Below, one piece after another: positions 56,001 to 64,000 of a stretch of DNA of 64,000 bases. The notes under the pieces are model-generated. The model was not told where the DNA came from and did no database searches. It saw only the letters and a program-made list of their open reading frames with translations. This DNA is from Eunapius fragilis (taxonomy: Eukaryota > Porifera > Demospongiae > Spongillida > Spongillidae). A program made the translations under genes and the position numbers. Position 1 is the first letter of the stretch; the number at the start of each line of letters is the position of its first letter. The stretch covers positions 2,666,549-2,730,548 of the forward strand of contig OY811985.1 of assembly GCA_963681505.1 (NCBI GenBank), written 5' to 3'.

Positions 56001-59000
56001 CATTTTTACAACAAAAAAAATTGGCTAGTTCTGGGAACCACAGAAGGTTAAATGGCAAGATGCCATTATTTTTTCTTCATGGTTGATTTTAGCACAAATT
56101 AGAAGTAAGTGTTATTTAGATACGTCTCAAGGGTATTACATAATACTGCCCTCAGCTATCACAACAATTACAAATGGTGTTGGTAATAAAAAATGATTTT
56201 TAGTAAATCGAAATTGCACATTTATTGGGAACTATGGGATCGAGGCTTAGGTAAGCATGCTCGTTTATACTGTCATAAGTGGTTAAAGCTGAATGTTTCT
56301 TTTGTCATTGGAAGTAAAAAGCAATGGCAACCAGCCCAACCAGCCGTCGATGAATCACCGGCAGCCTCTGCTCAGGAACTTATACAGGCACCGGCTCAAT
56401 AAGCTGTGGTCCTTGGCAAACTTGAACCCTTAGACGACGGCATACTGGTGGTCCCTGAACTACTTCCTTTAGATCACGATGTACCGGTGGTCCCACCCAT
56501 AGCCGGTGCTGTTCAGGTGGTACGCTGGCTACAAATGGTTCAGCTAGCAGTGCGCCAGCTACCACTGGTACATCGTCATCTAAACAAAGTTCAGGGACCA
56601 CCGGTACGCCGTCGTCTAAGGGTTCAAGTTCGCCAAGGACCACAGTTTATTGAGCTGGTGCCTGTATAAGTTCCTGAGCAGAGGCTGCTGGTGATTCATG
56701 GCTGGTTGTTGCTTTTTACAAGAAACGTTGAGCTCTAACCACTTATGAATGAGCACGCTTACCTAAGCCTCGATTCCATAGTTCCCAATAAATGTGCAAT
56801 TTCGATTTACTAAAAATCATTTTTTATTACCAACACCATTTGTAATTGTTGTGATAGCTGAGGGCAGTATTATGTAATACCCTTGAGACGTATCTAAGCA
56901 ACACTTACTTCTAATTTGTGCTAAAATCAACCATGAAGAAATAAAAAATGGCATCTGGCCATTTAACCTTCTGTGGTTCCCGGAACTAGCCAATACTCAG
57001 ACTTTTTTGTGTAAAAATGTAAGGACAATGAACAGCTTCCGTTTACGAAAAAAAAAATTTGGAGTTTCATTCTGCAAGTGACCTAAATATTGAAAACCAT
57101 GCTGTATAAACATTTATTCTTTAACCCTTTCGCCTCTTCCATAAAAACATATTATGATGCCAAAAATAGCCATACACGTTCTGTGAGTAGGGAGTTATGA
57201 CTCTTCAAAGTAGAAAACAATTAATTATTCATGATGGTGTTATATCATAGATCATTAGCATTATTAAATTTTTTATTGCATCCATATTAGGTCAAACGAA
57301 TATTGAGCATTTACACAAAAATCTAAAGGGTAGTGTCCAATTTGAGTCTCACAGGACATGGAATGATCCAATCTCATTTTGTCTCATCGTATTATATGGG
57401 TGTTTACAAAGCTTTCAAATCATACACTTGCAGTGAAAATTAATTTAACACTCGATATAAATCCAATAAACTTATAGAATGTGCATAACCCGCATAACTC
57501 AACAATTCAAAGCCCTCTATTATCAAAATTAAGGTTAGAGGTAATTTTTTGTTGTTCATGTATGCAGTGGCCATCAATGATTTTAAGATAGCAACTTCAG
57601 TACATTTCTTTAACATTCAAGATTTAATTGATAACTGATTTCAATAAGTACTTTTATTACGCCATCACTTATAATGAAACCTCAGTGCATTTTAAGTGTC
57701 ATAATCTTATTTTTGATTACCTCTTAATTTAATTTATTTAATACAGGTTGTGTTTTTTCAAGTTTTGAAATTATCTAATATTTAAGAGATACCTAGGTCC
57801 TCTACATCTTAACATACTGGAAATCAGTAATTGCAATGGCCTGAATCTTTAATGATGCAAACATTTTAATTGCTCCTTCCTGGAAAATATTGCGTTTGGG
57901 TCCTTTTCACAGCAATAATCCTATATAGAAGACATAAAGCCTTGCATACTTGTGGTTGCAAATTCTGTTAACACACGTGTCATGAGTGCTATCATGAGAG
58001 AAAAAAATCCACACAAATTGCTGACATTTGATGGGCTTTGAAACTATTTGGCTCTTTCATTCTAACATTTTTTTAAGAATCTCTTTATATCATTCGCATT
58101 GTTTCAGCATCTCAAAATTAAATTTTTACTGAGTCACACACACACTTGAAACAGTCCAAAAGGGATTCTAATTCAAAATTTTAGGTCAGATAAATGCAAC
58201 TGATATGATACTGTTGTTGCTCACCAAATTTTGTTAATTATCAGAGGATGTTCTCTAGGATAGCATTAAAGCTAAGGGGAGAACACTTCAGATGGACCAC
58301 GTATTCTATTACTCGGGACACTTTCATGACAAAATTGCTCCTTGTTTATAAATATAAAAATGCTCTCCATTTGAATTACTTCTTTACCACACCATTTCTT
58401 TATGGTAGAATTTATTTTTGTCCTTCTCTCCTCTCCCTACGGAACATGCATACTTTGGGTTCAAAGATATCTTTCTGTCGGAATGTGAAAATTGCATATA
58501 TGTAGGGAGGGGTTGTGTCACTATTGATTTGTCCTGTTCATTAATTTTTACATAACCTGTTACAAAGATATAGCTGTGCAAAGTGCACACATATTCCCAC
58601 CTGATTTGTGCCAATGATTTAGGCACCTGCATTACATACACTAAATTATTGGCTTGATACAACCAGGAAAAGTGCACTAACTTTGCACAGCTGCATCTTC
58701 ATAATGAGTTCAATGAAAATCAACAACAGCACAAATCAATAGCTACAGGACTCCTTTACTATATGTCTCCTTTACTACATACCAAATTTGACTCTCCTAT
58801 AGAAAGACATGTAAGTTTTGAACCCTAGGGGTAATGCCTTAGGGAGAGCAAAAATAAATCCTACCATAGAAAATGGTGTGATAGGATGTGACGAAGGTAG
58901 CATTAATCATTTGTAAGTTATAGAGATTTAGAAGAAGAGATTTTTATAACTTTAGACATTAACGAGATATACTTTTGTTGTGAACTGTCCCAATTCGAAT

Positions 59001-59152
59001 ATATTACTTATGCTGTGTCAAAATTGATACATGGATTATTATATTTAGGTGGAATATTTGGACTGTACGATGGAAAGATCAATGAAATGCTGACAGCAAT
59101 GCCAGAGACAAACAAAGTATTTTGCCACACAGATATATTTTCTGACAATTAG
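41725..59152 (+). CDS. D-cysteine desulfhydrase (ACC deaminase family), complete 9-exon gene
   Basis: Exons: 41725-41862, 42098-42211, 42326-42487, 46240-46400, 47860-47956, 48040-48140, 49635-49816, 54587-54727, 59049-59152. Total 1200 nt, 399 aa, close to the ~400 aa of plant D-CDES, with all junctions in frame. The family is fold-type II PLP enzymes; D-CDES converts D-cysteine to pyruvate, H2S and ammonia. Visible motifs: TPIHRW, KRDDLSG, GGNK with the Schiff-base Lys at residue 84 (last codon of exon 2), [18 protein letters not shown], the phosphate loop TGSGGT (237-242), DPVYT (333-337) and HTGG. Thr337 and Thr365 stand where true ACC deaminases have Glu and Leu, favouring desulfhydrase. 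In-frame ATGs also lie at 41746 and 41764. The arginine-containing N-terminus could be a mitochondrial signal, but this is uncertain. Confidence 0.93.
42282..42319. repeat. Poly-C tract at the desulfhydrase exon 3 acceptor
   Basis: C runs broken by TCA lead straight into CTCCATAAG, the acceptor of exon 3. The homopolymer serves as the pyrimidine tract. Confidence 0.85.
42488..44007. other. Desulfhydrase intron 3, first part
   Basis: Contains a G/A-rich stretch (42775-43022) and a hairpin with a perfect 12-bp stem (TATCTGGTACAA, 43845-43856, pairing with 43866-43877). No exon is supported. Confidence 0.5.
44008..44249. repeat. 22-bp minisatellite, about 11 copies, desulfhydrase intron 3
   Basis: The unit is TGATGGGTGCCACCCCTACC plus TC, with GTGCGACC and GTGTCACC variants. 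Confidence 0.95.
44955..45690. repeat. Higher-order ~39-bp minisatellite, desulfhydrase intron 3
   Basis: The unit includes TAGGCAGCTAGGGTACATTG and GTGGCTCTAACCACTTTGA. A shortened copy lacking the TAGGCAGCTA part recurs regularly and gives a composite period of about 146 bp, with two near-identical higher-order blocks. Confidence 0.95.
45817..45887. repeat. 15-bp GTGGCTCCACCCA repeat
   Basis: Four to five tandem copies of a 15-16-bp unit (CAGGTGGCTCCACCC, CATGTGGCTCCACCC). Confidence 0.85.
46695..46786. repeat. 92-bp inverted repeat with perfect 21-bp arms
   Basis: The arm at 46695-46715 (starting ACCCAAAGGAGGTGATTCAG) has a perfect inverted partner at 46766-46786 around a 50-nt loop. It lies in desulfhydrase intron 4. 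Confidence 0.9.
46957..47000. repeat. 44-bp uninterrupted poly-G run
   Basis: Forty-four consecutive G on the plus strand, preceded by a G/A-rich stretch, within desulfhydrase intron 4. Confidence 0.95.
47530..47690. repeat. Irregular ~20-bp repeat, desulfhydrase intron 4
   Basis: Phrases ACACCATACAAGTGGTAATT and AGTGACACC recur in variable order. Confidence 0.85.
48808..48829. repeat. Hairpin, 9-bp stem and 4-nt loop, copy 2 of a dispersed pair
   Basis: The arms GGAAGTTTC and GAAACTTCC pair perfectly around GTTA. ATATAG follows and then ATGAATGTCATTAAAAAAAA, the same downstream order as at 5695. It lies in desulfhydrase intron 6. Confidence 0.85.
49207..49491. mobile_element. Near-perfect 285-bp palindrome (131/132-bp arms)
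   Basis: Arms 49207-49337 and 49360-49491 are identical inverted copies except for a one-base A indel, around a 22-nt loop. A poly-A stretch precedes the left arm. The structure lies in desulfhydrase intron 6, 143 bp before the exon 7 acceptor. It may be a young foldback element. Confidence 0.9.
49817..50129. other. Start of desulfhydrase intron 7 (4.77 kb)
   Basis: Unassigned DNA before the tandem arrays. Nothing distinctive seen. Confidence 0.4.
50130..50690. repeat. 21-bp minisatellite, about 26 copies
   Basis: The unit is TTGCCTTAGTGAAGGAGTAG plus G, with GTAGG/GCAGG and GCAGA variants. Because the period is a multiple of three it reads as a repetitive peptide on both strands, with no sign of selection. 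Confidence 0.97.
50963..52470. repeat. 15-17-bp minisatellite, about 95 copies
   Basis: The units are AAGCCTGATGGACCCC, AAGCCTGATGGATCCC and one-base longer forms. Mixed lengths give higher-order blocks of about 130-190 bp that repeat. All minus frames are open for 400-500 codons, which is a repeat artefact. Confidence 0.98.
52471..53044. other. Unique stretch inside desulfhydrase intron 7
   Basis: No gene supported. Downstream, from 53045, degenerate copies of the preceding minisatellite appear in the opposite orientation. Confidence 0.4.
53108..54173. mobile_element. Candidate hAT-like insertion, 1.07 kb
   Basis: The left end CATAGGCATCGGAA resembles the complement of the right end TTCCGACACCACTG (10 of 14). 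It interrupts inverted copies of the GGTCCATTAGGCTT repeat that continue at 54174. The flanks share only ATTAG, so the target duplication is not clean. C and G runs occur inside. Confidence 0.35.
53329..53588. mobile_element. 260-bp foldback with poly-C/poly-G arms
   Basis: Inverted arms begin ATGCACCTATCAATGTCA at the left and end TGACATTGATAGGTGCAT at the right. They contain CGTACGGGCTTAGGTG and its complement, GATATCC, GATTTGATAT and CGATTTGACTAT. A C run in the left arm faces a 23-bp G run in the right. The loop is short (AACCTAC). Confidence 0.85.
54249..54560. repeat. 24-bp minisatellite before desulfhydrase exon 8
   Basis: The unit is TGATGTGTGTACTGATGCCT plus ATAC, about 12 copies. 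It ends 26 bp before the exon 8 acceptor. Confidence 0.95.
54728..55614. other. Desulfhydrase intron 8, first part
   Basis: AT-rich, no exon or repeat of note until the palindrome at 55619. Confidence 0.5.
55619..57369. mobile_element. Giant 1.75-kb palindromic element in desulfhydrase intron 8
   Basis: The left half is an imperfect inverted copy of the right half along nearly its whole length. The ends GGGTCACTCCATG and CATGGAATGATCC are inverted, with flanking AATC on both sides as a possible 4-bp target duplication. Matching pairs include TTGGGAACTATGG/CCATAGTTCCCAA and GGAACTTATACAGGCACC/GGTGCCTGTATAAGTTCC. The centre lies near 56500-56530. Because of the symmetry, similar ~87-codon open frames (MVLG.LEPLDDG) occur on both strands at 56406-56669 and 56380-56643; I recognise no transposase. 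Confidence 0.88.
57370..59048. other. Desulfhydrase intron 8, last part
   Basis: AT-rich. It contains a relative (about 57784-57930) of the MITE-like element at 35742. Nothing else is supported. Confidence 0.5.
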
Positions 59153-59994
59153 ATAACTTTTTTATTGAGTGTTTTGTTGTACCTGACATGCTTGTACATG
59201 TATTTGAAATTGTTGATGTGTGATACAAATGTTTGTGCATTAACATATACTGTTTCACACTGGCTTCTTGAAGTTCACATGGAAAAGTAAATTTTACCTT
59301 CCAGCCCTACTCAATTACTTCCCAATATACATAAATCACCTTCCAGGTTATGTAGTTGCAAAGATTATTGCAGCCAATACTTTCACAATGCTATTAAGCT
59401 GTTCATTAATATTAAATGCTGGTACAGAATAAGAGGGTTCTGGAACTTGTCAACGAGTGATTTCAAGACCTGCAATCATGATAGTTAGTTAGCAATTAAT
59501 ACATGGCTTGATGGATAATATCTATAGGCTTGACAATCTCTCTCTCTCTCCTTTTTGTTAGTAATTTCACACATCTGGCTTGGTCTGCTATTGATACTTC
59601 TGTCCTGCATATGTAGTGTTCTCATACATCCTGTTTCTCTTTTTTTTTTTTTTTTTGCCCAGCCACACATTTTTCCTTCGGTTGTGTGATATGAAATTTG
59701 AATTTGGCTGCCAAAGTCAATATAGCATTGGTATGCATGAGGGCAGCTTTGAGCAAAATTGAGGATGAATCCTACATGATTTCACAGTGAGGCAACCATG
59801 GGGGCTGGATTATCATTTGTGTTTAAATTACTTCTTGCAGCTCTGTATGCAAGAGTATACACAAAACCAAAAGAATTTAATTAAACACTCAGCCATCATT
59901 AGTTTGATCAGTGTGAGTTAGGAACTTTCGTCCAAACCCTCAAAGTAAGTCCTGGAATTGTACAAGCATCTCTGGGAGCTCTAACTGTACAGCA
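59153..59994. other. Downstream of desulfhydrase, 3' UTR and spacer
   Basis: AT-rich sequence. No canonical AATAAA is visible close to the stop codon. A T run lies at 59640-59656. Confidence 0.5.
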
Positions 59995-60600
59995 GTGCTT
60001 GCAAATGGATATAATAGGAAGGTGCACCTTAATCATCTTCACAGGAGAGCAATGGTACCAGACAAGACCTTGGTCCCAGATGAGACCTTAGATGTGGTGG
60101 CTTGCAAAGACATCCCATATCAGAATGAAGGGGACGACCAGCACCATCTGCCACGACGGCCTACATTACCCAGCATTACTATTGCTTCAGGCATCTCTGG
60201 AACAAGCTCTAAGGACTTGAGCATTCCTCATGGGGTATGCCCATCAACTCTGAGCCTGCAGAGGATTCAAACGTCAGAGCCTGTAGATCAATCAATGGAT
60301 CAACCCAGCCACATTCTCACCAGAGCCCCCAACATTTCCAGAATCTCACTACTATATTATTATTATAGTCCAGTCTCGTATGGGACTGGACTATTAGGGG
60401 GGAAAATGTGTACAGTTTGCTCGGGAAGATTGCCACATATGTGAATCGTATAATGATATTAGACAGTATACATACATATTCCGATCCGTTAGATCTCGTA
60501 CACTATCATGAATGGCATAATCTGTACAAGGATATAGCACAGCATGAAATTGAAAATTGTGCTGGGCATGAGGACACATGTGGTGAGTTTGCTGGTTGAA
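59995..60600 (+). other. Unassigned open stretches, possible coding remnant
   Basis: One frame is open from about 59995 to 60444 (Pro/Ser/His-rich) and another from 60408 to 60599 (including HEWHNLYKDIAQHEIENC). I recognise neither. A hairpin (TAGTCCAGTC arms, 60366-60393) lies between them. They could be fragments of a decayed mobile-element gene. Confidence 0.25.
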
Positions 60601-61024
60601 AACAAAGTTTGCTTTTGCGGAGGGGGATAGCAGCTACAACCTGTGAGGCAATACTTACCACTTGCTCCAGACAAGCCCACTCAGGAACCACACATAAAAC
60701 AATGACTGTGCATGTGTCATTTTTATAGTTTCATGTTAGATAACAATAACTGTTCCTAGCACTGGTGGTCTGGAGGTTGGTTAACAGTGTCACCAGCTTC
60801 TAAGCAGCAAATCACACATGCAGGTGTTATGGACAGAGTTAGGTGCTCTATCTGAAAGTTCAGCATCACCTTTGACACCTCTAATGTTTAACCACACCTC
60901 ACTGGAAGACCGTCATACCAAATAAGCTGTCCTGTTCTGAATTGGGTTAAAATTATTGGATATTTGGTGTTGTATGCCTTAACCACCTAACCTGTGATTC
61001 TCGTAAATCCAAAAGTTCAACAAC

Positions 61025-62017
61025 CCTTTGACCTCCACTAAGCTCTTCATCACCTAAAGAGGCTCGAAATAAGAACAAGTCATCTCTCCTTTTAGGTTGT
61101 TGCCCACTATTTGTCTGGAGATGTGGAGCATTCTCTCCTCCTCAGCTAGAGAAACTCCTGATACTACCCAGCCACCTGGACAAGCAAAAGGTTATTTTGG
61201 TGCTGTATGTGTGTAAGGATTTATCATCTCTAAGAAACCTCAGACTGTTCCACGGATTAGTATGGCCAGCTTCAATAGCCAATACTTTAAGATGGGCCAA
61301 TTGCCTTCTGCAATCTTCATCATTTAGTGTGAGCACTTTTTTTCCAACAGGGCAGGTGGTTCCCCTCCACTGATATACTCCTCTCCTGCATCTCCACACG
61401 CTTTTTTTTTTACAGTCCTGGAACAAACAGCTGGGGTTGGATGCAGGGCGTTCTGCTAGGTGCATGAAATCATTAGGCTACAAGGTACATGTATGGTCAA
61501 GCCTGACATAATCAGGGCTGGTGGAGATGGCCCTCCTCAACAATCCCACTGCTTCTCTTTCCTCACCAGTAAGAGATGGTGTGCACCCATGCCTATCATA
61601 ATAATAGCCAGCCTCCAGTACATCCTACAGCAACAACAGTATAAGGCAGGCCAGCATACCATACAGCGGTGCGTGGTGCTGTGACAGAATGTTAAAGCAT
61701 ACTACACACTTTAACCCATTCCCAATGGTGGGGAGGAGGGGATCTTCCAAAGATCGCAGTTATTCGCATGTTTGGTGTGAGGTCTGGTTGGTGACCTTTG
61801 CCAACAGTGAGCTTTCTGACATGACTCACACTCCTGTATCAAGTTGTGTGTGTGAGCTCTGGCAGTGATAATAAAAGCACCTTGTATGCACCTTACACCC
61901 TTTATTTATATGTTCCTCCCACTGTATTGGCGACATTGCGGTCAGTGTACACCTATGGTGCACTACTTGCATTGAACGGTGACATGCAGGTGCTGGAGCA
62001 TTATCAGCAGACTGCAA
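61025..62017 (-). pseudogene. Decayed Cys/His-rich coding-like region
   Basis: On the minus strand several coding-like pieces follow one another but are broken by stops and frame changes. They include QWEEHINKGCKVHTRCFYYH, CESCQKAHCWQRSP, HGCTPSLTGEEREAVGLL, CRRQLAHLKVLAIEAGH and GDEELSGGQRVVELLDLRES. The Cys/His spacing suggests a zinc-binding protein. I cannot name the family. An old transposon-derived gene or pseudogene is the likeliest reading; a spliced gene with sequencing errors is possible. Confidence 0.35.
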
Positions 62018-62460
62018 ATTAAGAGCCGTTAGCAGATCAACTGCAAATCCTTTGCATACAATAGCGGTTCTTCACAGCCTCCCGCAGTGTGCATCGGCAG
62101 TTGTTCAATGTTGTGACCCATTCCTGTAATCATGTTGTCATAGGAAATGATGAAAGTCATTAATATACCACTCGTAAAGAATTGTTTTATCGCTTGTGTA
62201 CAATACATATAGCCACAATACACATTGATTATTCATAAGATACACTTGGGTCCTTTCTGTAGACAGAAAATTCGTGACCTGATCTGGTTTGTCAATTCCT
62301 TTACTGACACACTTTGGCTTGACCAAGCGACTAAGCTGTGCATATGTTTGGCCCAACCAACAGCCTCATGATGTCAACATGACATTGAGTACATGTACAC
62401 ATTTGATCAAACATACACAAAGCATGTACCAGGATGTGGGATGACAATGTCAGTAGTGGG
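62018..62460. other. Spacer downstream of TAF9
   Basis: No feature recognised; it would include the TAF9 3' UTR. Confidence 0.4.
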
Positions 62461-63912
62461 TTATTGTGGGCGAAGGTTTGGCATACTTAAAGGAGACAGA
62501 ATGGAGGTGTTGAGTTGAGCACTTGCACTGGTGGTAGGAGGGGCTGGAGGTTGGGCAGACAGCATACCAAGTGCAGCAGAGTTCTGAAATACTTCTGATA
62601 GAGACTGCAGTTGGGAAAACCCTAACAACGTGGGCATACTGGTGGGAGTGGAGGGAGTACTGCTCTGGAGTAGAGGAGTGGGTTTGGCTGGTGCAGGGGT
62701 GGTCTTGGCTAGGGGTAAACGAAATGCTGCCACACCTTGGGAGCTCGGGATGACAGGCTGTAGTGAGAGAAAAACAATCATTTGTAATAGGTTAGCGCAA
62801 ACCACCATTGGGAAATGCATAACTCTCAACATTTAAACCGTTCAGATTTGGGAACTTTGCACTCAGCCAACATTTCTATACGAGAAAATGTAAATCGTAA
62901 CAGCCGGTACTAAAAGTTTTTTGGTTTTCAAGATATTACAATGTACATGAAGTAGTAAACCATGAATTTCAAAGCTAATTTGTCCAAATTCTGATAAACC
63001 ATGAAGCACTTTGTCTTTGTAAAATGCACGATCTGATTTTTTCTTCAAATAGAAGCAGTCAAAGGGTACTATAAAATATACTTGAGCTCTTAACTTAATT
63101 GATACAGAAATGGTGATTGAAAGTAGAACAGTCTGTACCATGAAGGGAGAGGTATCCATATAAAAGAGCAAAGTGGAGTTTCAAAACAACAGATTGTTTA
63201 TGTATTAGCATATTTGTTCTTTACATTATGTAACGTTGACTGGACATGAAAATCAAATTTACTTCTGAATAGTTCAATGTTAGTGAAAACGATTGGCAGT
63301 TTGTCCTGTGGAGTACTGTAGTAGTGTCAAAACACGAGGGTTGCTGATGTACAAGTGTTACCTCACTGTCATGTATAGACAGACATGGGGCACCCTTGTG
63401 AACCTTATCAAATTTTCAGGACTTCGCACATTGATATGTATGGCTAGTTATAAATTCAGCGCCTATGATGGATAGTACAATTTTGGATGCATAATGATCA
63501 TATGATAGAGGCTTTTAGCAGTTCTCCAAAAATAAATTTAAAAACCCAGATAGGGCGATCTTGTTGGAAACTGTCTCAGTAAATATTCAGTGCTTAGCAA
63601 TACCATTGCACACGCAACGCACAATTAACATCAGTATCTAACTTATGACACAGTAATAAACAACACTGGAGATCAGAGACAACTTTAATAATACAAGCAC
63701 AATATTTTAATGGATCCATGAACATTGAGATGAAACCTAAACAACACACTACGCATTCATGAAATACACCTACGTACCTGTTTTTGCTTTTCTTTAACTT
63801 TGCAGTTCGTAGCAGTAAGACAGTATCGCTCTGGAGGTAGCCTTGGTCCAAACTTTTCTGGGATAAGAGGCAGAGGAATGGCATTTTTCTTTCTTGCAAC
63901 TTCAATGAGAAA
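62461..63912 (-). CDS. TAF9: TAF9, last two exons (partial)
   Basis: Two exons join in phase 0: 63912-63778 and 62757-62461 (stop TAA). The first encodes FLIEVARKKN, PLPLIPEKFGPRLPPERYCL and TATNCKVKEKQ. These match the conserved segment just after the histone fold of TAF9 (human: FLLDIARQRN, PLPLI, GPRLPPDRYCLTAPN). TAF9 pairs with TAF6 in TFIID and SAGA. The second exon is a Pro/Ser/Thr-rich C-terminal tail of 98 residues (for example TPAPAKPTPLLQSSTPSTPT), typical of the weakly conserved TAF9 C-terminus. The histone-fold exons lie beyond 64000. The intron (62758-63777) holds no further exon. The gene is convergent with the desulfhydrase. Confidence 0.92.
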
Positions 63913-63939
63913 CTGTGATGTCATGGGGAGGTGCAGGTT

Positions 63940-63996
63940 TCATCAAGGGAGGGTGGGGGGTTATACTACCCATCCCCCCCCCCCCCCCCCCCCCTT
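63940..63996. repeat. G-rich stretch and poly-C run at window end
   Basis: GGGAGGGTGGGG at 63949-63960 and a C run at about 63976-63994, inside the upstream TAF9 intron. Confidence 0.85.
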
Positions 63997-64000
63997 GCAA

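Overview
The window is eukaryotic nuclear DNA from an intron-rich animal. It holds three complete spliced genes and two partial ones, all with GT-AG introns whose phases join exactly. The metazoan character comes from an adhesion GPCR with Ig and FN3 ectodomains, beside INTS6 and TAF9. The compact gene spacing and the many minisatellites, foldback elements and poly-C/poly-G runs suggest an early-branching marine invertebrate. A demosponge is my best guess, with modest confidence, and no single base proves it.

Layout. 1-2530: a minisatellite and unassigned DNA. 2531-4697 (+): last three exons of a calcineurin-like metallophosphoesterase, with its 5' part not found. 6616-21193 (+): complete 15-exon INTS6 (997 aa), with TATA and ETS-like motifs upstream and AATAAA downstream. 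21253-23046: a convergent intergenic region with a foldback element. 23047-40831 (-): complete 23-exon adhesion GPCR (2226 aa) with signal peptide, 12 Ig domains, one FN3, GAIN/GPS, 7TM and a repetitive tail. 40832-41724: an 893-bp head-to-head spacer. 41725-59152 (+): complete 9-exon D-cysteine desulfhydrase (399 aa), a fold-type II PLP enzyme. 59153-62460: mostly unassigned, with decayed coding-like stretches. 62461-63912 (-): last two exons of TAF9, whose histone fold lies beyond the window.

The genes are not an operon. INTS6 (Integrator phosphatase module) and TAF9 (TFIID/SAGA) are general transcription factors. The GPCR and the desulfhydrase are unrelated to them and simply neighbours. 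The desulfhydrase and GPCR start back to back and may share a promoter region.

Non-coding sequence is the most striking part. Almost every large intron holds a homogenised tandem array, often running up to the 3' splice site. One INTS6 intron is nearly all 50-bp repeat, with the real acceptor inside the last copy. At least seven inverted-repeat structures occur, from about 90 bp to a 1.75-kb palindrome. There is also a clean hAT-type MITE with an 8-bp target duplication, and two related hairpins whose stems differ by three compensated base pairs.
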